Shown one piece after another: positions 33,215-42,431 of a DNA stretch of 64,000 nt. Every line of letters starts with the position of its first letter. The first letter of the stretch is position 1. The notes under the pieces are model-generated. The model had not been told where the DNA came from and did not search any database. It saw nothing but the letters and a program-made list of their open reading frames with translations. The DNA is from Pedobacter duraquae. Its GTDB lineage: Bacteria; Bacteroidota; Bacteroidia; Sphingobacteriales; Sphingobacteriaceae. The position numbers and the translations under genes are program-made. Where the stretch lies: positions 310,001-374,000 of the forward strand of contig NZ_SNWM01000001.1 of the NCBI RefSeq assembly GCF_004362245.1, read 5' to 3'.

Positions 33215-35398
33215 ATGAATATAAAAGTACGCTCAATTTTCTGTGGCCTAGTAATACTTCTGGCTGCCTGTAAAAAAGATAGTTCGGTAGACAATGCCGC
33301 AAATCAAACAGTTACGGATTTAGCTGTTCCAACGTCTTTTCATTGGGAAACCTCACGTGACGTTTCGCTAAGTATTGGAATTAGCGACACACGTTTCCAG
33401 AACAAGCTACATGTTGTGTCGGTTTACCTTAATGATCCTATAAACGGCGGCACGCCTATATCTAAAGGATCTGCCTCGTTAGTTAGTCCTTTTAACACAA
33501 AAATCTCCTTACCGACTACCATCAATGAAGTATATGTAGTAAAAACAGCACCGGATGGTTCTTCGACAACGCAAAAAATAGCGCTGACGTCGAATAATAT
33601 TTCTGTGGCTTTAAGCTCGGTTAATAATACTCAATCGGTCAGCCTAAATCCTGTTATGGCTACTATCACTGAGGCAGATTGCGGACTTACAACTTCATCA
33701 TCTAACAACACTAGCTTAAATGTAAGCAAAAATCAGGTCGTTTGTTTTACTGCTACTAACAACCTTTCACTCGATGTTACTGCGAATGAAGGAGGAACAT
33801 TAAAATTAAATGCACCATCTAAAACAATTACGATCAATAATTTCAATCATACGGCCTTAAATATTGTGGTATCCAGTAATACAACTGTAGTTTTTAATAA
33901 TAACTATGAATTGAAAAGCGCGGAATACATTATAAACAGAGGAACAATTACCTTCAACGGTCTGAAACTGGCTGGCAACACTGTTTTACAAAATGATGGT
34001 ACATTAACCATAAAAAACAATTTCGAAACAAACAGCAATTCTACGATCGTCAATAACTTAGAATTCAATGTTACTGCAAACGAGTCGAAGTTAGACGGAA
34101 CTTTTACTAACAATAAAGCAGCTATATTTCAGAATCTGGTCTTAAATGGTAATGCTGTTGTCAATAATCAATGTAACCTTACCGTAAACAATACATTCAC
34201 TGTGAACAACACGCTGAACAATTACAGTTTAGTTACAGTAAAAGGCGATACTTACGTTAATGGTAGTGGAAAGATCAACTTGTATGCCGGTGCAATGCAC
34301 TTAACTGCAACACTCAATAACATGGACGGCAGCATTGAGGGAATAGGCACAAGCTCACCATCATTATTTAAAGTGACTGGCAGGGTTGACGATAAAGTAA
34401 AAAATAATGGAGGAAAATTAACAGGCTCAGTACAATTTTGTAGCACAACAGACATTGGTACCAAGCATTATTCAAATGGTGCAGTCGCTTCATGCGATTT
34501 ATATATCCCTATTACAGATTGTAACGCAACTGGCAATGGCAAAGCTCCTACCCCAGTTGTTACTAAACCCGATACTGATGGTGATGGAATCATTGATGAG
34601 CAGGATGCCTACCCAAATGACGTGAATAAAGCATTTAACAGCTACTCAGTAAACTACGCTAATGGTGGATCGACAATTGCATTTGAAGATAGCTGGCCGT
34701 TAAAAGGTGACTATGATTTGAACGATGTGGTATTGAATAGTAAATACTTGTTAGTAACTAACAGCAATAATATCGTTGTACAGATTAGCGCCAGTTATGC
34801 ACTGAAAGCTACAGGTGCGGATTATCATAATGGGACAGGAATACAGTTTAATTTACCTGCTGCCAATGCGAAAGTTGTAACTGCGAGCGAAGGTATTTAT
34901 CTCGAAGGAAAACAAGATAGCGTTGTGGTTATGTTGTTTGACGACAGCAGAAAAGAACAAGCAACAGGTAATACAGAACCAGGAAAAACCGTATCACCTG
35001 TCAAGAATTATTCTATAACATTTGATGTATTGGGCGGCCCGTTATTGGCAAATTTCGGTATCGGAACATATAACCCCTTTATCTGGAATAACACTGCAGG
35101 ATTTGGACGTGGTTATGAAACACATATGTTTGGGAAAGCTCCAACAAAACTAGCCAATCAAAAATTGTTCGGAACGCTCGATGACAAGTCTGAACCCGGT
35201 AAATATTATACTACAGCAAATAACCTACCTTGGGCTATAGAGTTACCGATTGCAAATTTCGGTTATCTTATCGAACGCGTAGAAATCACAAAAGGATATA
35301 CCAAATTCGCTGAGTGGGCAAATTCAGGCGGAAAATTATATCCAGATTGGTATACGAATTCAAACTTTATCAATTCCAGCTATATCTACACAAAATAA
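33215..35398 (+). CDS. LruC-domain lipoprotein
   Basis: 727 residues from the ATG at 33215. The lipoprotein signal is MNIKVRSIFCGLVILLAAC with lipobox LLAAC; an in-frame earlier start would bury it. The middle (about 180-420) is Asn/Thr-rich and strand-repetitive, suggesting a beta-helix or repeat stalk (TLTIKNNFETNSNSTIVNNL). A calcium-type loop DTDGDGIIDEQDAYPND follows. Then comes the LruC domain (about 480-720) with WPLKGDYDLNDVVLNSKYLL, LFDDSRKEQATGN and LPWAIELPIANFGYLIERVE. Such proteins are common on Bacteroidota surfaces; function is unknown, and carbohydrate or matrix contact is guessed from the context. Confidence 0.85.
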   Translation: MNIKVRSIFCGLVILLAACKKDSSVDNAANQTVTDLAVPTSFHWETSRDVSLSIGISDTRFQNKLHVVSVYLNDPINGGTPISKGSASLVSPFNTKISLPTTINEVYVVKTAPDGSSTTQKIALTSNNISVALSSVNNTQSVSLNPVMATITEADCGLTTSSSNNTSLNVSKNQVVCFTATNNLSLDVTANEGGTLKLNAPSKTITINNFNHTALNIVVSSNTTVVFNNNYELKSAEYIINRGTITFNGLKLAGNTVLQNDGTLTIKNNFETNSNSTIVNNLEFNVTANESKLDGTFTNNKAAIFQNLVLNGNAVVNNQCNLTVNNTFTVNNTLNNYSLVTVKGDTYVNGSGKINLYAGAMHLTATLNNMDGSIEGIGTSSPSLFKVTGRVDDKVKNNGGKLTGSVQFCSTTDIGTKHYSNGAVASCDLYIPITDCNATGNGKAPTPVVTKPDTDGDGIIDEQDAYPNDVNKAFNSYSVNYANGGSTIAFEDSWPLKGDYDLNDVVLNSKYLLVTNSNNIVVQISASYALKATGADYHNGTGIQFNLPAANAKVVTASEGIYLEGKQDSVVVMLFDDSRKEQATGNTEPGKTVSPVKNYSITFDVLGGPLLANFGIGTYNPFIWNNTAGFGRGYETHMFGKAPTKLANQKLFGTLDDKSEPGKYYTTANNLPWAIELPIANFGYLIERVEITKGYTKFAEWANSGGKLYPDWYTNSNFINSSYIYTK

Positions 35399-35436
35399 AA
35401 GATGAAGCACCCATCAAAATGGGTGCTTCATCTTTT
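35397..35436 (+). terminator. Terminator after the LruC gene, perfect 17-bp stem
   Basis: AAAAGATGAAGCACCCA pairs perfectly with TGGGTGCTTCATCTTTT around a 6-base loop, and the T-tract follows. The stem's first base overlaps the stop codon region. Confidence 0.94.
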
Positions 35437-35547
35437 ATTAATGCCATTAACTTTAAATTCTCTCTTCTTTTCAAGAAATAGTTTCAGTGTTCCTTATTAT
35501 ACCTTAGCTTAGTACTATAATTTATATTGCGTAATTTCAGTTCCAAA

Positions 35548-36327
35548 ATGAGCATTTTTAATAACGTCTCTTTATTGATTACCCATTACAACAGAAGCAG
35601 TTCGCTTGAGCGACTTCTGTTGAGGTTCCAGGAGTTAGATTTCCATTTTCATGAAATTGTTGTTTCTGATGACGGTAGTAAGCCTGAGCATCTTGAGCGT
35701 CTTAAGGAAATGCAATTGAGTTATAATTATATATTAGTTACAACGCTTAAAAACAAAGGGTTGGGCAATAATATAAATAAGGGTCAGGACCGCGTTTCAG
35801 CAAAATACACATTATATGTACAGGAAGACTTTGTACCTAAGGATCTGTTCAAAACTGAATTTGCAGCTTCTCTTAGTATGATGGAAGAAAATGAGCAATT
35901 TGATATGACGAGATATTATGCTTATTTTAAATATCCCTATCTTAAACCCTATCGGGGTAATTTCTCGGAAATGATTTTTTCTTCCTGGCCTTGGTATACC
36001 GGTTATAGAAAATTTTATTACTATAGTGATCACCCTCATCTGAGACGGAGTAACTTTTATGAGAAATTTGGAAGGTATGCTGAAGGCATACCGGTAGAAA
36101 GGACAGAATATAGGATGATGATGTCTTTTATTCAGCATAAAGGAAAGGCTTTATTTTACAATGATATAAACGGGCTGTTTAGTCAGGAAAACTCCTCTTC
36201 CGAGCCAAGCACAGTCCAACGAAACTATTGGAGGAACACAAAAAATCCGTTAATAGTAGTAATTAAGCACAGTTATCGCTATCTTAAGTTCCATCTGGAC
36301 TTTCATCTTCAGAACAAAAGTGTTTAA
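35548..36327 (+). CDS. Glycosyltransferase, GT2
   Basis: 259 residues from the ATG at 35548 (a TTG seven codons upstream is less likely). GT-A fold: VSLLITHYNRSSSLERLLLR, EIVVSDDGSKPEHLE, NKGLGNNINKGQDR and the metal motif YVQEDFVP. It lacks the C-terminal membrane helices of processive enzymes, so it is a cytosolic-face transferase. First gene of a seven-gene plus-strand polysaccharide operon; the next ATG follows one base after its stop. Confidence 0.86.
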   Translation: MSIFNNVSLLITHYNRSSSLERLLLRFQELDFHFHEIVVSDDGSKPEHLERLKEMQLSYNYILVTTLKNKGLGNNINKGQDRVSAKYTLYVQEDFVPKDLFKTEFAASLSMMEENEQFDMTRYYAYFKYPYLKPYRGNFSEMIFSSWPWYTGYRKFYYYSDHPHLRRSNFYEKFGRYAEGIPVERTEYRMMMSFIQHKGKALFYNDINGLFSQENSSSEPSTVQRNYWRNTKNPLIVVIKHSYRYLKFHLDFHLQNKSV

Positions 36328-36328
36328 T

Positions 36329-37219
36329 ATGGCTTTATTTGATATACCAAAATGGGTTAAGCTACATCAGTTTCCAGACAAGAAATTCAAAGATTTATCT
36401 GCTGATGAGATAGCTGATCTGAAATCACGTCTTAGTAAATTCCGGTCCGCAGATCCGGAGATTTCTGTTATGATCCCGGCATGGAACGAAGAGAACAATA
36501 TCTTTAGAACATTGTCTTCGTTGGCTTCAAGCAACACAAAATATCGCGTAGAGCTTGTTGTAATCAATAATAACTCTACAGACAATACACAACACGTGCT
36601 CGATGAACTTGGTGTACTTAGCCTTTTCCAACCCAATCAAGGAACAGCACATGCACGTCAGATGGGACTAGAGGCAGCTAAGGGTAAATATCACCTTTGT
36701 GCTGACTCCGACACTTATTACCCGCCTTCTTGGGTAGACTTGATGGTAAAGCCATTGAGAACAGTTAAAGGTTGTGTTGGCGTATACGGCCGTTATTCTT
36801 TCATGCCAAAAGAGCCAAAAGAGCGATTCATGATGACGATTTACGAGAAGATCACGGGATTACTTATCCGGGTCAGAAAGTATAAACGTGAGCATATTAA
36901 CTTTTTAGGTTTTAATATGGGCTTTCTTACTGAGGCTGGCAGGAACAATGGCGGATTTGAAGTAACGGAAGTAAGGAAGTTTGACAACGCAGTAGGGAGT
37001 GATTATTTTGTAGATGAGGCAGAAGATGGGCGGATGGCGCTCAACCTGAAAAAAGTTGGGCATTTGGTGCTTGTTACCGCACCTAAAGCTAGGGTATTCA
37101 CATCAGCACGCCGCCTTACTTCAGAAGGTGGACTAATGCAATCTTTCCTCAATAGATTAAAGTTACATTCAAATAGAATGAAAGAATATTTATCAGGTCC
37201 AAGTTCAGAAAATTTTTAA
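36329..37219 (+). CDS. Glycosyltransferase, GT2
   Basis: 297 residues. ISVMIPAWNEENNIFRTLSS, VVINNNSTDNTQHVLDE, NQGTAHARQMGLEAAKGKYH and CADSDTYYPPSW (DSD metal motif). ATG starts one base after the previous stop. Substrate unknown. A late patch VDEAEDGRMALNLKK includes the acceptor-side ED-type residues. Confidence 0.88.
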   Translation: MALFDIPKWVKLHQFPDKKFKDLSADEIADLKSRLSKFRSADPEISVMIPAWNEENNIFRTLSSLASSNTKYRVELVVINNNSTDNTQHVLDELGVLSLFQPNQGTAHARQMGLEAAKGKYHLCADSDTYYPPSWVDLMVKPLRTVKGCVGVYGRYSFMPKEPKERFMMTIYEKITGLLIRVRKYKREHINFLGFNMGFLTEAGRNNGGFEVTEVRKFDNAVGSDYFVDEAEDGRMALNLKKVGHLVLVTAPKARVFTSARRLTSEGGLMQSFLNRLKLHSNRMKEYLSGPSSENF

Positions 37220-37237
37220 CACACTCACGTCAATACA

Positions 37238-38116
37238 TTGGAAAATCAGAATCACATCACCATTGTTGCTGCAACAGATAACTTTTATGCCATTCTACTG
37301 GCTGCATTGATTAAGTCAATAGAAGTTAACCATGTATCTGGCGAGCCTATACACTTTTATATCATCGACGACGGGATATCTGAAAAGAACATACAGATGA
37401 TCACTGGCTCTGCAAATCCGGCTATGTTTAAATTGCACTGGCAAAAAACAAAGGACGTTGTACCAAAGGATGTAAAGATTCCCACAGATAAATCTGCTTT
37501 TCCAATCACCACCTATATGCGTCTGTTTGCACCGTATATAATTCCAGCAGACACAAAAAAAATGCTGTATCTGGATGTGGATATGATTGTCATGAAAGAT
37601 ATTTCTGAATTATGGAATACAGATCTTCAGGGACACCTTTTCGCAGCAGCACAGGATCTATGTGAGATAGTCGGCAGTGACTGGGGAGGCATACCTAATT
37701 ATAAAGAACTCGGAATAGATCCAGCCTCCAAATATTTCAATGCGGGTCTATTGTTAGTCGATCCTATTCAATGGCGTGCACAAGATATATCCAATAAAGT
37801 GATTACCGCAATTAACGTAAATATGGATTCCGTTAACTTCGCAGATCAATATGGACTTAATGTAGTTCTACATGGCCAATGGCTGGAACTTGATCGTAGA
37901 TGGAATACTTTTTCGATACTCAATGTCGAAGATCCATTTCTTATACATTTTCTGGACATAAAACCTATCTTCAAGTCTTATAATACAAATAAGACCTATT
38001 ATGATGCCTTCTATAAATATTTACGTTTAACACCGTACAAGTCTTTCAAACCCGTGAGTGATTATAAGCGGCTGTTCAGGAAGGTGATGATCAAACTCGG
38101 TAAAATGTTTAAATAA
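37238..38116 (+). CDS. Glycosyltransferase, GT8 (LPS galactosyl/glucosyltransferase-like)
   Basis: 292 residues from a TTG start; no better start is nearby, and the family homology begins at ITIVAATDNFYAILL. DXD metal motif KMLYLDVDMIVMKDISELW, donor-binding YFNAGLLLVD and QYGLNVVLHGQW. GT8 enzymes use UDP-sugars with retention. It sits 18 bases after the previous gene and is probably co-transcribed. Confidence 0.9.
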   Translation: MENQNHITIVAATDNFYAILLAALIKSIEVNHVSGEPIHFYIIDDGISEKNIQMITGSANPAMFKLHWQKTKDVVPKDVKIPTDKSAFPITTYMRLFAPYIIPADTKKMLYLDVDMIVMKDISELWNTDLQGHLFAAAQDLCEIVGSDWGGIPNYKELGIDPASKYFNAGLLLVDPIQWRAQDISNKVITAINVNMDSVNFADQYGLNVVLHGQWLELDRRWNTFSILNVEDPFLIHFLDIKPIFKSYNTNKTYYDAFYKYLRLTPYKSFKPVSDYKRLFRKVMIKLGKMFK

Positions 38117-38191
38117 ATAAACTTTATCGTATCCCTGTATTGTTTTTTATATGCAACTACAGTATGTTTATATTTCGTAAAGCTACGTTAG

Positions 38192-39259
38192 ATGCTAAAG
38201 AATAAGTCCATTTTAATTATTGGCTATGACGCTAATTTGTGTCTTGGCGTCTTGTACTGTTTAAGAAATTCCGGGCACCGGATTTATTTACTGACGAGTA
38301 ATCGGAAGAATGCGGCAAAATATTCAAGATTTCTCAAGAAAACTTATTGTTATGATCCCGATGATCAATTGAGAGAAATGATTGGAATCACCAAAAAGCA
38401 CGCTATAGATTTGATTATGCCAATCGATGAGATGGAAATCCGATTTGTCAGTGCAAATCTTGAAGTATTATCTCAACACGCTAAATGCAGTCTGGTTACC
38501 GATCCATTAAATTTCGATATAGGTGTCAACAAGATGTTGCTTGCGGAATTTTTAAAAAAACATGACCTCCCCTGTCCTACTTTTGCACATATAGAAAGCG
38601 AAGATGAGCTTAAACTTGCAGCAAGCAAGATCGGTTTCCCTTTACTTGTCAAGCCAGTTAGAGGATCTTTCGGAAGGATGATCCAAAAATTCTCATCTCT
38701 TGAAGAATTAATGTCTTTTTACAACGAAAACGCAGACACAATGAGCGGCTATATCGTCCAGCCGTTTATTATTGGAAGTGATATTACATGTAATGTGATC
38801 TGTAAATCCGGAGAAGTTCTTTTCCATACGATACAGGAGTCTCCGGTAAAAACAGGATCTGATTTCAGTTCAAATGACACGCTTACATTTCATGACGACG
38901 AGAAAGTGATTGATATTATAAAGAAAATGATGAAATTATTAAACTGGAATGGTGTGGCTTGCGTAGATATGCGCAGGATGGCTAAAACAGAATCTGCACT
39001 TATATTGGAAATTAACGGTAGGTTTTGGGCATCGGTAGTTTCATCATATTTAAAAGCTGGATTGAATTTTCCTGAAATTATGGTTAGCTTAGCTTTAAAT
39101 GAGCATATATCAATTTCTAAACAGAGAAATGCAGAGCAGATTTCCCTAAAAGAATATTTTAGATCGATCTTGACCAATGGCTTATCATTAAAAAAAACGA
39201 AGTATAAAAGTTATTTTTCTGATCCGGTAGCGAGGACCTTACAAATCCTAAACAACTGA
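38192..39259 (+). CDS. ATP-grasp family ligase-like protein
   Basis: 355 residues. An N-terminal Rossmann-like part (ILIIGYDANLCLGVLYCLRN, AAKYSRFLKK) is followed by ATP-grasp: FPLLVKPVRGSFGRMIQKF, GYIVQPFIIGSDITCNVICK and the metal loop LILEINGRFWASVVSSY. Such enzymes join a carboxylate to an amine or thiol with ATP; close relatives also occur in polysaccharide loci, where they may attach an amino acid to a sugar or make a precursor. The substrate is unknown. It stands 75 bases from the GT8 gene and 31 from the next gene. Confidence 0.83.
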   Translation: MLKNKSILIIGYDANLCLGVLYCLRNSGHRIYLLTSNRKNAAKYSRFLKKTYCYDPDDQLREMIGITKKHAIDLIMPIDEMEIRFVSANLEVLSQHAKCSLVTDPLNFDIGVNKMLLAEFLKKHDLPCPTFAHIESEDELKLAASKIGFPLLVKPVRGSFGRMIQKFSSLEELMSFYNENADTMSGYIVQPFIIGSDITCNVICKSGEVLFHTIQESPVKTGSDFSSNDTLTFHDDEKVIDIIKKMMKLLNWNGVACVDMRRMAKTESALILEINGRFWASVVSSYLKAGLNFPEIMVSLALNEHISISKQRNAEQISLKEYFRSILTNGLSLKKTKYKSYFSDPVARTLQILNN

Positions 39260-39290
39260 CCATAAAAAACAATACTATAATTGATCACAA

Positions 39291-40238
39291 ATGTTCGAAA
39301 AATTAATTAATAAGGTTCTTGGTTTCCTGGTAAAAGTCAGATATGGTAATTTGCCCGTCGATCTTCGCTACTACTATCGTGATACATATTACTGCGAGCT
39401 TGTGCAATGGAAATATCTTTTGAAAGATTACGTATTTAAAAAGAAATATAAAGAGCTTGCATTTAGCGGGGAATTTGCACCCGAACTTCAGTTCGCTCTT
39501 CCATTTGCCTACTGGCACTATAAAAATGGTACGCTGAAAAGCACCAATGCAGCGAAATTTACTAAGGAAATGTATTTTTTCTCACCCGATCATACGGAAA
39601 GTTTTGATACAAGAAGTAACGAAGGAAATTACAACTATGAAATGCCAAGAATTCTTTACAGCCAGGATTACGATATGTCCAAATGGCTTCCTGTTCCTTT
39701 AAAGGATACTTATAAGAATGACGTATACAAATATGATAAACCCATACTGATCATTGCCAATAGGTATAATATGGAATGGGATGGCCCTCCAATCAGTTTT
39801 TACAGCATCGAAGCGCTGGAGCATATTATATCAAATCTTAAAGACCGGTATACTATTATCTATAATCGTCCCCGTCCACAAAATATTACAATGGACAATA
39901 GTGATGTTTATGACATGGACGAATTCGAATGGCTGGAAAAGGAATACCCTGAAGTAATTTTAATGGAGAACCTTTTTAAAGAGAATTTGGTTAAAGCCAA
40001 TAATTTTAATCATTTGCAAATGATGGTGTATGCAAATGCGGATAAATTTATATCAATACATGGAGGAACCGCTACTTTGGCGAGTTACTTTGGTGGTGTG
40101 AATCTTATCCTATCGAAGAAAGGCCCTGAGCACCACTTCAAGTGTTACGAAAAGCTATATCCTAAGTTTTCGGGTGCTACGATCCTTCATGCAAAAACAG
40201 ACGAGGATGTCAGAAATTATGTTGAGCAGTACTTTTAG
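39291..40238 (+). CDS. Hypothetical protein in polysaccharide operon, possible glycosyltransferase
   Basis: 315 residues, soluble, no signal peptide. Aromatic-rich N-terminus (RYYYRDTYYCELVQWKYLLK), middle PILIIANRYNMEWDGPPISF, and a C-terminal nucleotide-sugar-like segment, MVYANADKFISIHGGTATLA, then SYFGG and LSKKGPEHHF. The last part resembles the donor site of GT-B transferases of the GT61/O-fucosyl type, but I cannot place it in a family. It is probably co-transcribed with the ATP-grasp gene and the flippase (9 bases later). Confidence 0.72.
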   Translation: MFEKLINKVLGFLVKVRYGNLPVDLRYYYRDTYYCELVQWKYLLKDYVFKKKYKELAFSGEFAPELQFALPFAYWHYKNGTLKSTNAAKFTKEMYFFSPDHTESFDTRSNEGNYNYEMPRILYSQDYDMSKWLPVPLKDTYKNDVYKYDKPILIIANRYNMEWDGPPISFYSIEALEHIISNLKDRYTIIYNRPRPQNITMDNSDVYDMDEFEWLEKEYPEVILMENLFKENLVKANNFNHLQMMVYANADKFISIHGGTATLASYFGGVNLILSKKGPEHHFKCYEKLYPKFSGATILHAKTDEDVRNYVEQYF

Positions 40239-40247
40239 CTAATTCAG

Positions 40248-41600
40248 ATGAAATTTAAATTTAAAGATCAATATTGGATCAAATCGGGTTTCCTGAATGT
40301 TATTCAAAACTTTGCGGGCGTATTTTTTGGTTTTGCGAGTTTTTATTTTCTGGTTCGCCTTTTAAGTAAGCAGGATTATGGGGCATGGACGTTATTCATG
40401 TCGACAACAACAATCTTGGAAATTATAAGAAGTGGCCTTATCCAGAACGCACTGATCAAATTCGTTTCATCTTCAGAAAAATCTGAACATCATAAAATCA
40501 TTTCTGCTTCCTTTACCATAAGTGGTGCACTTACGATAGGTTGCATTATCGCCAATCTGATTTTCGCGCATACTTTAGCCGTAATCTGGAAATCACCGGA
40601 ATTAACTACGATGTTTTACACCTATAACATTGTATTTCTACTCTCGGGACTGCTTACGCAATTTAATTGTATTGAGCAGGCTAACCTAAGTTTTACGGGG
40701 ATTGTAATCACAAATTTCATCAGACAGGCATCATTTTTCCTATATGTGGCAGCGTGTTTTTTAAGTAATTACAACATGCCACTGATTCATTTAATTTATG
40801 TACAGATTTTCAGTGCGTTATTGTCTACCATAGTCGCCTTTTATTATACAAGACCTTATCTTAAAATTGCTTTTAAAATCTATCCTGAATGGATTAAGAA
40901 GCTGTTCAACTATGGAAAATATGCTTTTGGTACATCAATCAGTTCAATCTTATCAGGAACAATAGATCAGATGATGCTCGGAGGATTACTGTCTCCAGCT
41001 GCATCGGGGGCATTTAACATAGCGGTAAGAATTACCAATCTTATTGATATTCCTACCGGAGCAGTTGCGACCATTGTTTTTCCCCAAAGTGCAAAGCGGA
41101 TGGAGACCGAAGGTAAAGATGCTATCCGATACTTGTATGAAAAGTCTGTTGGCACTATCCTGGCTATTTTAATACCCGGCCTAATTGTTCTCTATTTCTG
41201 TTCTGGCTTTGTCGTTCATTTTATTGCAGGTGGTAAATACGATGATTCAATACCTTTGCTTCGTGTAACACTTTTATATTGCTTGTTGATCCCATACGGC
41301 CGTCAATTCGGTACTATCCTGGATTCGATAGGACGCACACGCTTAACATTTGTGATCGTCTTGATTACAGCAAGTTTGAACCTCGGTTTAAATTACTTAT
41401 TCATCATTAGATTTGGAGTGATTGGTGCTGCCTATGCTACACTTTTATCAAACGTAATAGGATTTGCCATTGCGCAATACATTCTCCGTAAAGAGTTACA
41501 TGTAAATGTTCTGCATACATTCATTTATGCTTACAGATTTTATCCTGAAGTATATCATAAATACATACGCCCAGACAAGAAACAAAATGAACCCAACTAG
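40248..41600 (+). CDS. wzx: Lipid-linked oligosaccharide flippase, Wzx-type
   Basis: A 450-residue polytopic membrane protein (about 12-14 helices) of the polysaccharide transporter/MOP superfamily. Signature N-terminus WIKSGFLNVIQNFAGVFFGF, then FYFLVRLLSKQDYGAWTLF, and SGTIDQMMLGGLLSPAASGA, FNIAVRITNLIDIPTGAVAT. It flips undecaprenyl-linked repeat units to the periplasm. It pairs functionally with the Wzy-like polymerase at 45.7 kb. It is followed 9 bases later by the GT11 gene. Confidence 0.91.
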   Translation: MKFKFKDQYWIKSGFLNVIQNFAGVFFGFASFYFLVRLLSKQDYGAWTLFMSTTTILEIIRSGLIQNALIKFVSSSEKSEHHKIISASFTISGALTIGCIIANLIFAHTLAVIWKSPELTTMFYTYNIVFLLSGLLTQFNCIEQANLSFTGIVITNFIRQASFFLYVAACFLSNYNMPLIHLIYVQIFSALLSTIVAFYYTRPYLKIAFKIYPEWIKKLFNYGKYAFGTSISSILSGTIDQMMLGGLLSPAASGAFNIAVRITNLIDIPTGAVATIVFPQSAKRMETEGKDAIRYLYEKSVGTILAILIPGLIVLYFCSGFVVHFIAGGKYDDSIPLLRVTLLYCLLIPYGRQFGTILDSIGRTRLTFVIVLITASLNLGLNYLFIIRFGVIGAAYATLLSNVIGFAIAQYILRKELHVNVLHTFIYAYRFYPEVYHKYIRPDKKQNEPN

Positions 41601-41609
41601 CCAAAGAAT

Positions 41610-42431
41610 ATGATCGGTGTAAAGTTTAACGGAAGACTCGGAAATCAAATATTTCAGTATGCTTTTTTTCAGTACTTGAAAACGAATAATCCTAAACAAT
41701 CATTTTTTTTTATAAATCCTCATCATGCTTATTTAACTAAGTATTTTGAACTTGAACCGTATCAAAGTCTGACGCTAGGCTCAAAATTCTATTCGATAAT
41801 TGCGCGATCAATCCCGAAGTTAATTCGATTTAAAGAAATTTATATCCAGAACATTCAGGTACCTAAAAAAATCGATGTAACAAACTGGACTATATACAAA
41901 GGTTTTTTTCAGACCGACTGGTATGTTAAACGAATTTCAGGAGATTTCAAGATTAAGCTGAAGCAGGAATTTTTAACTCAATTTCAGGAGCGATTTGGTG
42001 AACTTTTCAGCACCAATAAAACCATTGTGGTTCATATCAGGAGAACTGATTATATGAACTATGGTAAAAGGGATATTTCGCTGCCGATGCAATATTTTAA
42101 GGATCGACTTGATGCACTTGGTGATATATCTGCTTACAAGGTTTTTTTTGTAAGTGACGACATGGATCACGTAAAGTCGTTTTTTGAGCCAATGCCAAAT
42201 TATGTTTATTCTTCAAATTCTGAAATTATCGATTTTCAATTGATCAGCAATGCTGACATAGCCATTATCTCCAATAGTAGCTTCGCCTGGTGGGCATGTT
42301 ATTTATCGAAAAAGAAAAATACGGTTTATGGACCTAAAAATTGGCTTGGATTCAGGATTGGTAAAGAACATCCAAAAAAAGTGATGACAGATCGTTTCGT
42401 TTGGTGCGATGTACTTGAACCTAAATCCTAA
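41610..42431 (+). CDS. Alpha-1,2-fucosyltransferase (GT11)
   Basis: 273 residues. GT11 motifs are clear: MIGVKFNGRLGNQIFQYAFF (motif I), VVHIRRTDYM (motif II, GDP-fucose contact) and SNADIAIISNSSFAWWACYL (motif III, split). Members transfer fucose from GDP-fucose to galactose and related acceptors. The GDP-mannose made by ManC at the left end could be the root of the donor. Last gene of the plus-strand operon; it overlaps the convergent gene by 4 bases. Confidence 0.93.
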   Translation: MIGVKFNGRLGNQIFQYAFFQYLKTNNPKQSFFFINPHHAYLTKYFELEPYQSLTLGSKFYSIIARSIPKLIRFKEIYIQNIQVPKKIDVTNWTIYKGFFQTDWYVKRISGDFKIKLKQEFLTQFQERFGELFSTNKTIVVHIRRTDYMNYGKRDISLPMQYFKDRLDALGDISAYKVFFVSDDMDHVKSFFEPMPNYVYSSNSEIIDFQLISNADIAIISNSSFAWWACYLSKKKNTVYGPKNWLGFRIGKEHPKKVMTDRFVWCDVLEPKS

